Positions 32,913 through 42,509 of a stretch of DNA of 64,000 bases are shown here, piece after piece. Both the position numbers and the translations under genes were made by a program. Numbering within the stretch: position 1 is the stretch's first letter; every line of letters starts with the position of its first letter. The stretch comes from Ornithinimicrobium faecis (lineage in GTDB: Bacteria; Actinomycetota; Actinomycetes; Actinomycetales; Dermatophilaceae). The notes under the pieces were generated by a model that worked only from the letters and a program-made list of their open reading frames with translations, ran no database searches and was not told where the DNA came from. Location of the stretch: contig NZ_CP099489.1 of NCBI RefSeq assembly GCF_023923225.1, positions 868,001-932,000 of the forward strand, written 5' to 3'.

Positions 32913-34600
32913 GCCCTGCTCACCTCCCGATAGATCTGCTGGTATCTGTCCACCAACTTGGGCCAGGTGTGGAGCCTGGCCTGCTGGCGTCCCGCCTCGG
33001 TCAGGGACCGGCGCAGGGCGTCATCGGTCGCCAATCGTTGCACGGCCTGGGCCAACTCCTGCGGAGCACCAGGATTCACCACGAGCCCAGTGTGCCCGTC
33101 CGAGACGATCTCGGTCAGGGCCGGCAGCGCGCTCACGATAACTGGTCGGCCGGCGCCCATGGCCTCCATCACCTTCAGGGGTGGCACCAGCTGGGTCACC
33201 TCGTGGCGCTGTCGAGGGACCGCGACTACGTCGAGGCGGGCCAGCCACCTGCGAGCCTGGGGGCGGGGCAGGCGCCCGGGCAGGTGCACCACGTCAGTCA
33301 GTCCCAGTCGCTCGACCTGGCGGGCCAGCTCGGGCCAGGCCAGACCATCGCCGACGATGGCCGCCCTCACGTCGGTGCCGGCGGCTCGGGCCAGGGCCAC
33401 GGCCTCGAGCAGCACCGAGAGACCCTCGTAGTGGACGACGGAGGTCACTGCTCCGACCCAGATGCCCTCACGGGGGAGCCCGTCCTGCTCGCGGACGCCC
33501 GCAGCGTCCTCCGGCAGGTCCAGGACCTCCTCGCCGATCCCGTTGGGAACGACGGTGATGCGGTCGGCGGCGACACCGCGGGCGATGAGATCTGCCCGCA
33601 TCGGTCCCGACAGGGTGATGACGTGGTCGGCAGCCGCGGCGACCTCGGCCTCGCGGGCTCGCCACAGGGCGTAGCGACCGCTCGCATAGGGATCGGGGTC
33701 TCCGGCGTTGGCTCGTCGGGAGGCCCACGTCCGCTCCAGTTGTCCGCGGACCTCATGGACCCAGGGCAGGCCGAGGGCGGTGGCAGCAGACTGGGCGGCC
33801 AGCCCTGTCGGATAGTGCGTGGTCGAGTGCAGGTGCGTGACCTGCTCACGGCTGGCGAGGGCGACCAGATCAGCGGCCCACTGGTCGACGCGCTCGGCCT
33901 CCCCGGGGTGCATCGGCAGCGGCATGCTGCGGTGATAGGTGATCCCGTCGAGGGTGTCCTGCGGTCCCGAGCGCCACTTGCCGATCGTGGCGGGATAGCC
34001 GGGGCGGGTCATGGCCGTGACGGCCAGACCCGCGAGCTGCTGCGAGGTGAGGATGTCGTGGCTGCGCATCGTGTAGCCCGACCGGGTCCAGGGCAACGAG
34101 TTGGTCAGCACGTGCAGCACGTGGGGTGTGCCGTCGGCCGCCCAGGTGCGAACGGCCGGTGGAGCAGGCCGGGGCCCTGGCTCCAGGGCCGCGATGTCAC
34201 CGAGCGCGCGGCGGCGCTGGCGTGCTGAGCTGTCGGTCGCCGCCGAGCCGGCCGTCGCAAGGTCGCCGGTCAGCCATCCCCACCGTGCCGCGTGGCTCGC
34301 CGAGTCCGACGAGGGGGGCAGGCCGGCATGCAGGGCCAGGGCATCGCCCAGACGACCGTGCCGACCGGTGGACAGCAACTCTCGGGCCGCTGCCGGCTGG
34401 TCCATCAGCAGGTGACCCCACGCAGCGAGCGTCGTGCTCCCCGAGCGCCCCACGACCGTGCCCAACCGCGTGCGCACGGGCGCTGGCAGGGTGCGTCCGG
34501 CCTGCACCGCGAACCAGGTGGGGTCGTCGAGGGCGAGGGATCCGGCGGCGGCGAGGACAGCGCTGGCGTGGGTGATCCGCTGGCGCAGGGTCGAGATCAC
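32909..34600 (-). CDS. GT4-family glycosyltransferase
   Basis: Retaining GT-B glycosyltransferase in the last 390 residues of a 563-residue chain. The first 150 residues are a helical, Ala/Leu-rich region without a known fold. Family features are VLHVLTNSLPWTRSGYTMRS (acceptor side), a WVGAVTSVVHYEGL sugar-nucleotide start and the EAMGAGRPVIVSALPALTEIV donor-binding motif, in which the usual E-x7-E pattern is present (PPLKVMEAMG, ALTEIV). The start chosen is the GTG in the GTGA overlap with the previous gene; the frame runs on upstream, but only across that neighbour. It probably builds the glycan that Wzm/Wzt exports. Confidence 0.88.
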   Translation of the reverse strand: MISTLRQRITHASAVLAAAGSLALDDPTWFAVQAGRTLPAPVRTRLGTVVGRSGSTTLAAWGHLLMDQPAAARELLSTGRHGRLGDALALHAGLPPSSDSASHAARWGWLTGDLATAGSAATDSSARQRRRALGDIAALEPGPRPAPPAVRTWAADGTPHVLHVLTNSLPWTRSGYTMRSHDILTSQQLAGLAVTAMTRPGYPATIGKWRSGPQDTLDGITYHRSMPLPMHPGEAERVDQWAADLVALASREQVTHLHSTTHYPTGLAAQSAATALGLPWVHEVRGQLERTWASRRANAGDPDPYASGRYALWRAREAEVAAAADHVITLSGPMRADLIARGVAADRITVVPNGIGEEVLDLPEDAAGVREQDGLPREGIWVGAVTSVVHYEGLSVLLEAVALARAAGTDVRAAIVGDGLAWPELARQVERLGLTDVVHLPGRLPRPQARRWLARLDVVAVPRQRHEVTQLVPPLKVMEAMGAGRPVIVSALPALTEIVSDGHTGLVVNPGAPQELAQAVQRLATDDALRRSLTEAGRQQARLHTWPKLVDRYQQIYREVSRA

Positions 34601-35838
34601 CGGTGTGCCGCCGCGAGGGCCCGCAAAATCTCCAGATAGTCGCTCGCAACCCGGGACTCCTCGGCATACTCGTGCACCCAGGCCCGCATCTGCGGCTGAT
34701 CCGGCTCGGCGGGGAGCTGCCGGGCCAGGGCGATCCACTGCCGGGCGAGCGCCTCAGCGTCGCCGGGAGGCGTGGCGAACCCGGCGCCCGTCGTGGTCAC
34801 GATCCGAGCCGCCTCGCCGTCCACCGAGGCCGAGACGTGGATCCCGAGGTGGAGGGCCTCATAGAGCTTGGAGGGGACAGTCATCCGCAGGGCGGGCCAC
34901 TCACGCAGCATGATCAGGAAGGTGTCGGCCCACCGATAGTGCAGATGGATCTGGTCGCGGGACTGGGCGCCGCGCACCGTCACTGGCACGCCGAGCGCCT
35001 CGGCGGTCTGCTGCACCCGGTTCTTGCCTGCTCCGGTGCCGATGACTCGCATGGCCACATCGATGCCAGCGTCCTGGACGATCCGCAGTGCGCGGACAGC
35101 CGTCTCAAGGCCCTGGGCGCGGCCGACCGTGCCGACATAGACGATGCGCAGTTGTCCGTCAGGTTGGCGCGGCTGGTGATCGGTGTAGTTCGGCAGGGGG
35201 TGCGCCGTGTTGCGGACAACATCAACATTGGTCACACCGCGGCCCTGCAGGACCTCTGCGAAGGTCGAGGTGGTGGTGACGACGTAGTCGGCCGAGCGCT
35301 GCATCACCGTGATGAACCGGGCAGCGACGTGCGCGACAGCGTGCTTGACATGCTGGTGTGCACGGACCTCTCCACCCTCCCAGCGGTCGACCACGGCCAG
35401 CAGGTCGGGCCAGGCGTCGCGGACCTCCAGCAGGAGTGGGCGGCGCAGGACGCGGGCCAGCACCCAGCCAGCCATCAGCGTGGGCAGGGCAGGAGCCGTG
35501 GCCACGATCACGTCTGGCGTCAGGTCGCGGTGTCTCAGGACCGTGAGGACCGAGGATGCTGCGGAGGTCAGTTGGTCCCACAGGATCGAGCCGATCCGTC
35601 CGGACGTCGGGCGGAAGCGCACCCGGTGCACGGTCTCGCCGTGGCGGCCCTGCTCGGTGCTGCCCGCCCCCTCGCCCTCATAGGTGTCCAGCAGCCGGCC
35701 CAGCGGGTAGTGGGGTGGGGGAGCGACCACGTCGACCTGGTGGCCCGCTCGGACGAACTCACGCACCAGGCTGGACCAGCGCAATTGCGGTGGCCCGGTC
35801 TCCGGGTCGTAATAGTGGGTCAGGAGGAGGATCCGCAA
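34597..35838 (-). CDS. GT4-family glycosyltransferase
   Basis: GT-B glycosyltransferase of 413 residues. The N-terminus MRILLLTHYYDPETGPPQLR is typical of GT4 enzymes of the WbuB/cell-surface group (HYYxPExG). IVYVGTVGRAQGLE marks the donor domain and VPSKLYEALHLGIHV is the donor-binding helix. It is the first gene of a four-gene minus-strand operon (two transferases, permease, ATPase) and is divergent from the second nuo operon. Sugar specificity cannot be told. Confidence 0.9.
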   Translation of the reverse strand: MRILLLTHYYDPETGPPQLRWSSLVREFVRAGHQVDVVAPPPHYPLGRLLDTYEGEGAGSTEQGRHGETVHRVRFRPTSGRIGSILWDQLTSAASSVLTVLRHRDLTPDVIVATAPALPTLMAGWVLARVLRRPLLLEVRDAWPDLLAVVDRWEGGEVRAHQHVKHAVAHVAARFITVMQRSADYVVTTTSTFAEVLQGRGVTNVDVVRNTAHPLPNYTDHQPRQPDGQLRIVYVGTVGRAQGLETAVRALRIVQDAGIDVAMRVIGTGAGKNRVQQTAEALGVPVTVRGAQSRDQIHLHYRWADTFLIMLREWPALRMTVPSKLYEALHLGIHVSASVDGEAARIVTTTGAGFATPPGDAEALARQWIALARQLPAEPDQPQMRAWVHEYAEESRVASDYLEILRALAAAHR

Positions 35839-36039
35839 TCCCTCGAACCTTCCCGTTGGCTGCTGACGTCGATGCTGCTGGGCGGGGTCACTCTAACCGT
35901 CCGCGCGCGAGAAGGTGCGCACGGCGTGCCACGGCATACGGACTCTTGACCTGCCGTGGAGATGGCACCGATCCAGGCGTGCGCCAACGGGCACGCCCGC
36001 GAGCCTGCCCGGCTCCTGCCGCTGAGGGGGCTCGCGCGT

Positions 36040-36045
36040 TAGGCT
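36040..36045 (+). promoter_or_regulatory. -10 box (TAGGCT) of the second nuo operon
   Basis: TAGGCT ends 7 bases before the nuoA ATG with no ribosome binding site, suggesting a leaderless transcript. The 214-base divergent region 35839-36052 also holds a CGGCATACG word at 35932-35940. I see nothing else in it. Confidence 0.45.
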
Positions 36046-36052
36046 CCACCTG

Positions 36053-36409
36053 ATGACCGACTACCTCGTGGTGCTCGCTGTGACCGTGACCGGGATCCTC
36101 CTGGTCGTGGCCGCTGCCGGTGCCCGACGGGTGCTGGCACCGCACGACCCGCAGCCCCGCAAACTGACGACCTACGAGTCCGGGGTCGACCCGGTCGGTG
36201 CCGGGTGGAGCCAGGGCGCGGTGCGTTATGTCATCTTCGCGCTGCTCTATGTGGTCTTTGCCGTCGACGTGGTCTATCTCTTCCCCTGGGCGCTGGTGCT
36301 GCGCAGTGAGATCGGCGCGGCGTCGCTGGTCGAGATGGCCATCTTCCTCGGCGTGATCCTGGTGGGGCTGGGGCACGTGTGGCGGCGCGGTCTGCTGAGG
36401 TGGGTCTGA
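36053..36409 (+). CDS. nuoA: NADH-quinone oxidoreductase subunit A, second copy
   Basis: Three-helix complex I subunit, 118 residues. The family block [13 protein letters not shown] and the following [23 protein letters not shown] are present with the conserved acidic residues; the Cys of the usual YECG motif is Ser. It opens a tightly overlapping ten-gene nuo operon that is separate from the complete one ending at 6700. The stop overlaps the nuoB ATG (TGATG). Confidence 0.93.
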   Translation: MTDYLVVLAVTVTGILLVVAAAGARRVLAPHDPQPRKLTTYESGVDPVGAGWSQGAVRYVIFALLYVVFAVDVVYLFPWALVLRSEIGAASLVEMAIFLGVILVGLGHVWRRGLLRWV

Positions 36410-37422
36410 TGACCGTCGACCTGCCCACCCCCCGCGTCGGACGCGCGGCAGAGGCTGCCCCGGACGCCGTGCGCGTCGTCCTCAACTGGGGGCGCCGCTA
36501 CAGCCTGTGGGTGTTCAACTTTGGTCTGGCCTGCTGTGCCATCGAGTTCATTGCCGCCTCCATGGCGCGGCACGACTTCATCCGCCTGGGCGTGATCCCC
36601 TTCGCCCCCGGCCCGCGCCAGTCCGACCTGATGGTGGTCTCCGGCACCGTCACCGACAAGATGGCGCCCTCGATCCGGCGGCTCTATGACCAGATGCCGG
36701 AGCCCAAATACGTCATCTCCTACGGCGCCTGCTCCAACTCCGGTGGCCCCTACTGGGACTCCTACTCGGTCACCAAGGGCGTCGACCAGATCATCCCGGT
36801 TGACGTCTACGTGCCGGGTTGCCCGCCCCGTCCTGAGGCACTGCTGCACGGCATCCTGACGCTGCAGGAGCAGATCGCCGCAGAGACCCCCGGCCGGGCG
36901 AGGGCTGGGTCACGACCCAGGCCGTATGCCGAGGTGCCGGCCTCCGCCGGCGAGGTCACCCGAGGCCTCCTGTCACCCCCCGACACCACCCCACCGAGCG
37001 CGTCGGGTGGCGAAAAAACCACCCCACCGAGCGCGTCAGATGGCGAAAAAACCACCCCACCGAGCGCGTCGGATGGCGACGAAACCACCCCACCGAGCGC
37101 GTCGGGTGGCGACGAAACCACCCCACCGAGCGCGTCAGATGGCGAAAAAACCACCCCACCGAGCGCGTCGGATGGCGACGAAACCACCCCACCGAGCGCG
37201 TCGGGTGGCGACGAAACCACCCCACCGAGCGCGTCAGATGGCGAAAAAACCACCCCACCGAGCGCGTCGGATGGCGACGAAACCACCCCACCGAGCGCGT
37301 CGGGTGGCGACGAAACCACCCCACCGAGCGCGTCAGATGGCGACAAATCCACCCCACCGAGCGCGTCGGGTGGCGACGAATCCACCCCACCGAGCGCGTC
37401 AGATGACGGTGAGACCTCGTGA
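36409..37422 (+). CDS. nuoB: NADH-quinone oxidoreductase subunit B, second copy, with tandem-repeat tail
   Basis: Carrier of the terminal [4Fe-4S] cluster N2. The catalytic core is residues 1-170. All four cluster Cys are present: the CC pair in [10 protein letters not shown], one in YGACSNSGG and one in [11 protein letters not shown]. Residues 193-335 are a hydrophilic tail made of 13 copies of an 11-residue unit ([14 protein letters not shown]), acidic and surely disordered, which doubles the usual 160-200 residue length. I start at the ATG in the TGATG overlap with nuoA; an earlier in-frame start at 36379 would run into nuoA. The stop overlaps the nuoC GTG by 4 bases, so the tail really is translated as part of the operon. 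Confidence 0.93.
   Translation: MTVDLPTPRVGRAAEAAPDAVRVVLNWGRRYSLWVFNFGLACCAIEFIAASMARHDFIRLGVIPFAPGPRQSDLMVVSGTVTDKMAPSIRRLYDQMPEPKYVISYGACSNSGGPYWDSYSVTKGVDQIIPVDVYVPGCPPRPEALLHGILTLQEQIAAETPGRARAGSRPRPYAEVPASAGEVTRGLLSPPDTTPPSASGGEKTTPPSASDGEKTTPPSASDGDETTPPSASGGDETTPPSASDGEKTTPPSASDGDETTPPSASGGDETTPPSASDGEKTTPPSASDGDETTPPSASGGDETTPPSASDGDKSTPPSASGGDESTPPSASDDGETS
36985..37413 (+). repeat. 33-bp tandem repeat, 13 copies, inside nuoB
   Basis: Thirteen head-to-tail 33-bp units (unit begins ACCACCCCACCGAGCGCGTC) with variation only in a few codons. Units 2-4, 5-7 and 8-10 form a 99-bp higher-order repeat present three times, so the array grew by duplicating triplets. The period is a multiple of three, so it changes NuoB length without breaking the frame, and it also leaves the opposite strand open. 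There are no unique spacers, so it is not a CRISPR array. Confidence 0.97.
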
Positions 37423-37952
37423 TTACGCGCGACGTCCCTGCAGGGGAGTGGGTCGAGTCGGTCCGCGCGGCCCGCGAGGAAGGCTTCGACTTCTTCGACT
37501 GGCTCTCGGCGGTCGACCAGTTGGATGCCGAGGAGGACGCCGGGCTCGACCTGGTGTGCCACCTGATCCGCACCGACCCGTGGGAGCGGGTGCTGCTGCG
37601 CACCCGCGTGCCCGAGGGCACGGCGGTGGACAGCGTCACCGGCGTCTTTCGTGGGGCTGCCTGGCACGAGCGCGAGACGCACGAGATGTTCGGCGTCGAT
37701 TTCTCCGACTTTGAGGACGGCTCCGGCCAGGGGCTGCGACCGCTCCTGTTGCCCGACGGCTTCGAGGGCACGCCGCTGCGCAAGTCCTTCCACCTGACGG
37801 CGCGGGCCTCGAAGGTCTGGCCGGGAGCCAAGGAGCCGGGAGAGGGCGGAAGAGCCCCTGGGGGTGAGGCCGACAAGCCGGCCCCGCGCAAACGTGCCCG
37901 CCGCCGGTTGCTGCCGCCAGGCGTCCCCGACGAGTCGTGGGGGCCGCGATGA
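37419..37952 (+). CDS. nuoC: NADH-quinone oxidoreductase subunit C, second copy
   Basis: 30-kDa subunit of the connecting module, 177 residues. The signature [19 protein letters not shown] is clear, followed by [18 protein letters not shown]. The N-terminal part is shorter than usual. After residue 130 there is a basic tail ([13 protein letters not shown]). It is not a fused NuoCD, because nothing resembling the 49-kDa NuoD follows. It starts GTG in the nuoB stop and ends in an ATGA overlap with a 25-codon ORF. Confidence 0.92.
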   Translation: MITRDVPAGEWVESVRAAREEGFDFFDWLSAVDQLDAEEDAGLDLVCHLIRTDPWERVLLRTRVPEGTAVDSVTGVFRGAAWHERETHEMFGVDFSDFEDGSGQGLRPLLLPDGFEGTPLRKSFHLTARASKVWPGAKEPGEGGRAPGGEADKPAPRKRARRRLLPPGVPDESWGPR

Positions 37953-38026
37953 GCGACAGGGCCCGCGAGGACACGAGCTTGCGAGGCCCGGAGCGGCCCG
38001 CGGAGCTCATCAAGGAGGTGCCCTGA
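37949..38026 (+). CDS. 25-codon ORF linking nuoC and nuoH
   Basis: ATG overlaps the nuoC stop (ATGA) and its TGA shares a base with the nuoH ATG (TGATG), so it is fitted exactly between the two. The product would be a charged 25-residue peptide (starts [10 protein letters not shown]). The AAGGAGG ribosome binding site of nuoH lies in its last codons. It occupies the place where nuoD normally stands. It may be only a translational coupler or a remnant; I see no resemblance to NuoD. Confidence 0.5.
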   Translation: MSDRAREDTSLRGPERPAELIKEVP

Positions 38027-38988
38027 TGGACCTGCCACTGACTGTCGAGATCATCCTCAAGGCCCTCGTCGTCCTCGCGGTCTTCCTCACGCTTCCGCTG
38101 GCGATCGGCCAGACCGAGCACAAGGTGATGGCGCACATGCAGGGCCGCCTGGGACCGATGGAGGCCGGCCCGCACGGCATCGCCCAGCTGGTCGCCGACG
38201 GCATCAAGTTTGTCCAGAAGGAGGACGTCACCCCGGCTGCGGCCGACCGGTGGGTCTTCAAGCTGGCCCCAGCGGTGGCCCTGATCCCCTATCTGGTCGC
38301 GCTCGCTGTGATCCCGTGGTCGGCGGCGTGGGTCGCGGCAGACGTGCCGGCCAGCCTCCTGCTGGTGCTGGCCGTCACCTCGGTCGGCATCTTCGGCGTC
38401 CTGATGGCTGGGTGGGGCAGCGGCAACAAATACTCCCTAGTCGGGGGCATGCGCGCCGGGGCCCAGCTGGTGAGTTATGAGCTGCCGATGGTGCTCGCCG
38501 CGGCCTCGGTGGCGATGGCCGCCGGAACGCTCTCCCTGACCGGCATCGCTCAGGCCTGGTCCTGGTGGTGGCTGGTCTGGCAACTGCCCGGTGCCCTCGT
38601 CTTCCTGGTGGCCGCGGTTGCCGAGCTCCAGCGGGTGCCGTTTGACTCACCCCTGGCCGACTCCGAGGTGGTCTTCGGGCCCTTCACCGAATACACCGGG
38701 CTGCGGTTCGCCTTCTTCCTGCTGGCGGAGTATGCCGGCATCGTCGTGATGTCGCTGCTGTTCACCGTGCTCTTCCTCGGCGGCTGGTCCGGGCCGTGGT
38801 CCGACACGCTCGGACCGCTGTGGACCCTGCTCAAAGCGACCCTGGTCGCCATACTCATCGTGTGGTTTCGGATCGCCTGGCCCCGGGTGCGCGAGGACCA
38901 GCTGCAACGGCTGGCCTGGATGGTGCTGGTGCCGATGGCGCTGGTGCAGTTGGCCCTGACGGGCGTCGGGGTGGTGGTCTGGGGATGA
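38026..38988 (+). CDS. nuoH: NADH-quinone oxidoreductase subunit H, second copy
   Basis: Heel subunit of the membrane arm that forms part of the quinone chamber, 320 residues, about eight helices. Conserved parts are [42 protein letters not shown] and [20 protein letters not shown] followed by TEYTGLRF, with the acidic quinone-channel residues kept. The start ATG follows AAGGAGG by 8 bases, and the same frame is open upstream without meaning. It overlaps the nuoI ATG (ATGA). Confidence 0.94.
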   Translation: MDLPLTVEIILKALVVLAVFLTLPLAIGQTEHKVMAHMQGRLGPMEAGPHGIAQLVADGIKFVQKEDVTPAAADRWVFKLAPAVALIPYLVALAVIPWSAAWVAADVPASLLLVLAVTSVGIFGVLMAGWGSGNKYSLVGGMRAGAQLVSYELPMVLAAASVAMAAGTLSLTGIAQAWSWWWLVWQLPGALVFLVAAVAELQRVPFDSPLADSEVVFGPFTEYTGLRFAFFLLAEYAGIVVMSLLFTVLFLGGWSGPWSDTLGPLWTLLKATLVAILIVWFRIAWPRVREDQLQRLAWMVLVPMALVQLALTGVGVVVWG

Positions 38989-39638
38989 GTGAGGACAAGC
39001 TGAGCGAGGACAAGCGCAGCGACGACAAACCCGGAGCGCTGCAACTGCTGCGCGGCCTCGGCAAGGGCCTGGCCACGACCGCCAAGACGCTCGCTCGACC
39101 GGCCCACACGCGGCAGTACCCCCACGTGGAGCCCGACCTGCCCGAGCGCTCGCACGGTGTCATCGCGCTGCTCGAGGAGAACTGCACCTCCTGCATGCTC
39201 TGCGCCCGCGAGTGCCCCGACTGGTGCATCGTCATCGACTCCCACAAAGAGACCCTCGAGCCGACCACCGAGGGAGGCCGGGCCCGGCAGCACAACGTGC
39301 TGGACCGCTTCGACATTGATTTCTCGCTGTGCATGTATTGCGGCATCTGCATTGAGGTCTGCCCCTTCGACGCCCTGTTCTGGGCACCGGATTTTGCGTA
39401 TGCCGAGGGAGACATCCGCAACCTGCTGCACGACAAGGCCAAGCTGGGCACCTGGATGGAGCAGGTGCCCGACTCAGCGCTGCCGGAGGGCTACACCCGC
39501 CCGGGCACGGCCGTCGAGGAGGCCGAGGACGCGACGGCTGACAAGGACGCGACGGCTGACGAGGACACAAACACCAAGGACACGAAGGCCGAGGACACCA
39601 AGACCAAGGGCACCCCGGAGGGGGCGGTCGAGGAGTGA
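38985..39638 (+). CDS. nuoI: NADH-quinone oxidoreductase subunit I, second copy, with charged tails
   Basis: Two-cluster ferredoxin subunit, 217 residues. The motifs are [12 protein letters not shown] and [12 protein letters not shown]. The first 17 residues repeat a SEDK/SDDK pattern. The last 45 residues are an acidic-Lys-Thr repeat ([21 protein letters not shown]). Neither tail occurs in ordinary NuoI. The ATG overlaps the nuoH stop. With NuoB and NuoC it forms the only cluster-bearing part of this partial complex. Confidence 0.94.
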   Translation: MSEDKLSEDKRSDDKPGALQLLRGLGKGLATTAKTLARPAHTRQYPHVEPDLPERSHGVIALLEENCTSCMLCARECPDWCIVIDSHKETLEPTTEGGRARQHNVLDRFDIDFSLCMYCGICIEVCPFDALFWAPDFAYAEGDIRNLLHDKAKLGTWMEQVPDSALPEGYTRPGTAVEEAEDATADKDATADEDTNTKDTKAEDTKTKGTPEGAVEE

Positions 39639-40141
39639 CCAGTCGCGACGTCCTGTTCGCGGCAGTGGGGTTGATCACCGCTGCCGCTGCTGTGCTGGCG
39701 GTCACCAACCGCCGGGTGCTGCACGCGGGCCTGTGGCTGGTCGTTGCCCTGGGCGGGCTGGCCGGCTGCTATCTCGTGCTCGGTGCTGAGCTCGTGGCGC
39801 TGGTGCAGCTCCTGGTCTATGTCGGTGCGGTTGTCGTGCTCATCCTGTTTGCGCTCATGCTGACCCGCTCCGGTGCCAGTGAGGTCGACACCTCGCCAGC
39901 CCACCGGTGGCTCGCCGCGGCCGTGGGGGCCGGCGTGACCGTGCTCCTCGGCGGTGCCCTGGTCACGGCCTATGGCTGGGAGAGCAGGGAGTTGACCGGC
40001 CCGGGCAGCGAGCAGATCGGAGAGCAGATCTTTGGCACCTGGGTCTGGCCCTTCGAGCTGCTCTCGCTCCTGCTCCTGGCAGCGCTGGTGACCGCAGTCG
40101 CGGTCGCCACGACCGGCCGCAGCAAGGATGAGGCCGCGTGA
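39635..40141 (+). CDS. nuoJ: NADH-quinone oxidoreductase subunit J, second copy
   Basis: Membrane subunit of 168 residues and five helices, with the family segment [24 protein letters not shown] (TM3). It is shorter than the first-copy NuoJ, lacking its hydrophilic tail. GTG start in the nuoI stop; the stop overlaps the nuoK GTG (GTGA). Confidence 0.92.
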   Translation: MTSRDVLFAAVGLITAAAAVLAVTNRRVLHAGLWLVVALGGLAGCYLVLGAELVALVQLLVYVGAVVVLILFALMLTRSGASEVDTSPAHRWLAAAVGAGVTVLLGGALVTAYGWESRELTGPGSEQIGEQIFGTWVWPFELLSLLLLAALVTAVAVATTGRSKDEAA

Positions 40142-40485
40142 GCCCCGCCCTGCCCCTGCTGCTGGCCGCCCTGCTCGCCGGCATCGGCACCTACGGCGTG
40201 CTGGCCCGTCGGCATGCAGTCCTCATGCTGATTGGCGTCGAGCTGCTCCTGGCCGCAGCTGGGCTGATCCTGGTCACGGTCGGGCAGTTCACTCCTGACG
40301 CCCACGCGTCCGGCGCGGTGCTGACCCTGTTCATCATCACCATCGCCGCCGCTGAGATCGTCGTCGCTCTTGCGGTGATCATGGCGATGTTCCGCACCCG
40401 CGGCGACGTCGACCTGACCGGTGCCTCCGAGCCCACCGAGCCGGCGGAGCATCCCGCCGGGCACGAGTCGGGGGTGTCGCAGTGA
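40138..40485 (+). CDS. nuoK: NADH-quinone oxidoreductase subunit K, second copy
   Basis: Three-helix subunit, 115 residues. VLMLIGVELLLAAAGLILV and IAAAEIVVALAVIMAMFR hold the two conserved membrane Glu. A 25-residue hydrophilic tail (EPTEPAEHPAGHES) makes it longer than the first copy. GTG start; 4-base overlaps on both sides. Confidence 0.94.
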   Translation: MSPALPLLLAALLAGIGTYGVLARRHAVLMLIGVELLLAAAGLILVTVGQFTPDAHASGAVLTLFIITIAAAEIVVALAVIMAMFRTRGDVDLTGASEPTEPAEHPAGHESGVSQ

Positions 40486-42509
40486 ACGACCTGCTCGACC
40501 TGATCGGCTGGCCCTGGCCGGACTGGGAGCTGCCCACCCTGCCGCTGCCGGACCTGCCCGACATCCCGCTGCCCGACCTCCCGGTCACCCCCGCCCAGGT
40601 GATGATCCTGATCGCGGCGACTGTCGGCATACTCGGTCTGGCCGTTGGCCGACGCTCGGCCCGCCCGGCGGCCTGGGTGGCCGTCCTGGGGTCCGGACTC
40701 GTTCTGCTGGCGGCGATCTGGCAGATGTATGCCGTGTATGAGCTGGGTGGTCTGCAGACCACCGGGACGGTCGGCCCCCTGGCGCTCGGCGAGCTGGACG
40801 TGCCGCTCGAGCTGGCCGCGACCCGGCTCTCCGCACTGGTCGCTGCGGTCGTCTCCCTGGTCGCTCTCGTGGTCCAGGTGTTCGCTCGCTGGTATCTGTG
40901 GTTCGACCCGCGTTATCGGCAGTTCTCGGCGACCGTCTCGCTGTTCACCGCGGCGATGCTGCTGGTCGTCCTCTCCGGGGATGTGCTGCTCACCCTCATC
41001 GGGTGGGAGGTCATGGGCTGGTGCTCGTTCCTGCTGATCGGGCACCTGTCCGCCAAGGACTCCGCCAACCGGGCCGCGGTCAAGGCCTTGCTGGTCACCC
41101 GCCTGGCTGACGTCGGGTTCGTGATCGGCCTGATCTGGCTCGCTGCGGGCGCCGGCTCGACCTCCATCGCGGCGATCATCGAGCACTGGACCGGCGACGA
41201 CTATGCCGCCTTGTCCGCCGCGATGTGCCTGGTGGTCATCGGCGTCGCCGGCAAGTCGGCCCAGCTGCCCTTCCAGGACTGGCTCCCCGACGCCATGGAG
41301 GGCCCCACCCCGGCATCCGCCCTGATCCACGCCGCCACGATGGTCGCCGCTGGCACCGTCGTGCTCGCCCAGCTCTTCCCGCTGCTGCAGGCCGCCGGTC
41401 CGGCCCGACTGCTGCTCGCCGTGCTGGTCTCGGTGACCGTGGTGCTCGCCGCGCTGCTGGCCTTCGCCCAACCCGATCTCAAGCGGCTGCTCGCCTGGTC
41501 GACGGTCAGCCAGGTCGGCCTGATGCTCGCCGCGCTGACCGTGGTGCCGGACGGCACGGGCTCGGACGTGGCGATCATGCACCTGCTCTCGCACGCCTGG
41601 TTCAAGGCACTGCTGTTCCTGACTGTGGGCTGGATGGGCGTGCTCACCGGCGGCACCGTGGTGCGTTATGTCGCGTCCGCCACAAAGCGTTATCGCTCCC
41701 TGCGCCGGCCGATGGGGCTGGGACTGCTCGCCCTGGCCGGGGTGCCGCCGATGGTCGGTTTCGTGTCCAAGGAGCTCGTGCTCGCCCAGGCCGAGCACGG
41801 GGTGCAGGACGGCGTCGGGATGGCCGGGACGATCGTGCTCGCAGCGGTCGGGGCCAGCGTGCCGCTCACCGCGGCCTACTGCATGCGCGCCTGGCTGATC
41901 CTCGATCGCGGGCCGCACCGGGTGTCCCAGCGGGTCCCGCGCCGGGACCAGGAGCACCAGATCATCGACGACTTCTTCGACGAGCCCGCAGTGCTCGAGG
42001 AGGCCATCGGCATCGAGGAGGCCGAGTCGGCGATCTCCTCCTCTGCCCGCACCGCCGTCGCCCTGCTCGGCTTCTTTTCCGTCGTCGGCGGCATCCTCGT
42101 CTTCACCCCGCAGCTCGACCTGCACGTCAGCATCAACCTGCAGCTGCTCCTCGCTGCGCTGCTGCTGATGGCCCTGGCGGCCCTCGCCGTGTGGGTCGTC
42201 TCCCGGGGGGTCGGCTCCCGGGACGCAGCGGCCCGGTTGCCGATGCGGGTCAGCCTGGCCGCCGAGCGCGGCCTCGGCTTTGACACGCTCTATCGCGTCG
42301 TCGTGGCCCGCCCGGTCCTGGCCCTGGCCCACGGCGTGCAGTGGCTGGACCGCGAGGTGCTCGATGCGTATATCCGCGGGGTCGGCCCTGCAGCGCGGCT
42401 GCTGGGCAGCGCGCTGGAGCGCACCCACCCGCGGCGCCCCGCGCCCGGCCTGGTCCTGGTGCTCGGCGGCGTCCTGGTGCTCGCCGCCATCGGGGTGGTC
42501 CTGACGTGA
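40482..42509 (+). CDS. nuoL: NADH-quinone oxidoreductase subunit L, second copy
   Basis: Antiporter-like subunit of 675 residues. The pumping residues are kept: Glu in LIGWEVMGWCSFLLIGHL and Lys in AGKSAQLPFQDWLPDAM, with GPTPASALIHAATMVAAG after it and DLKRLLAWSTVSQVG further on. There is an acidic cytoplasmic loop near 490-515 (IIDDFFDEPAVLEEAIGIEEAE). GTG start overlaps the nuoK stop; GTGA overlap with nuoM. Confidence 0.95.
   Translation: MNDLLDLIGWPWPDWELPTLPLPDLPDIPLPDLPVTPAQVMILIAATVGILGLAVGRRSARPAAWVAVLGSGLVLLAAIWQMYAVYELGGLQTTGTVGPLALGELDVPLELAATRLSALVAAVVSLVALVVQVFARWYLWFDPRYRQFSATVSLFTAAMLLVVLSGDVLLTLIGWEVMGWCSFLLIGHLSAKDSANRAAVKALLVTRLADVGFVIGLIWLAAGAGSTSIAAIIEHWTGDDYAALSAAMCLVVIGVAGKSAQLPFQDWLPDAMEGPTPASALIHAATMVAAGTVVLAQLFPLLQAAGPARLLLAVLVSVTVVLAALLAFAQPDLKRLLAWSTVSQVGLMLAALTVVPDGTGSDVAIMHLLSHAWFKALLFLTVGWMGVLTGGTVVRYVASATKRYRSLRRPMGLGLLALAGVPPMVGFVSKELVLAQAEHGVQDGVGMAGTIVLAAVGASVPLTAAYCMRAWLILDRGPHRVSQRVPRRDQEHQIIDDFFDEPAVLEEAIGIEEAESAISSSARTAVALLGFFSVVGGILVFTPQLDLHVSINLQLLLAALLLMALAALAVWVVSRGVGSRDAAARLPMRVSLAAERGLGFDTLYRVVVARPVLALAHGVQWLDREVLDAYIRGVGPAARLLGSALERTHPRRPAPGLVLVLGGVLVLAAIGVVLT

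Noticed and set aside
36985..37413. Possible CRISPR array
   Set aside because: Units are contiguous and near-identical with no unique spacers, and no cas genes are present.
37419..38026. Fused nuoCD or hidden nuoD
   Set aside because: NuoC ends at 37952 and only 73 bases remain before nuoH; no 49-kDa motifs in any frame.
36807..38038. Long minus-strand reading frames through the nuoB repeat
   Set aside because: The 33-bp unit keeps all frames open on both strands. The plus strand encodes the nuoB core and has 4-base overlaps on both sides, so the minus frames are by-products.
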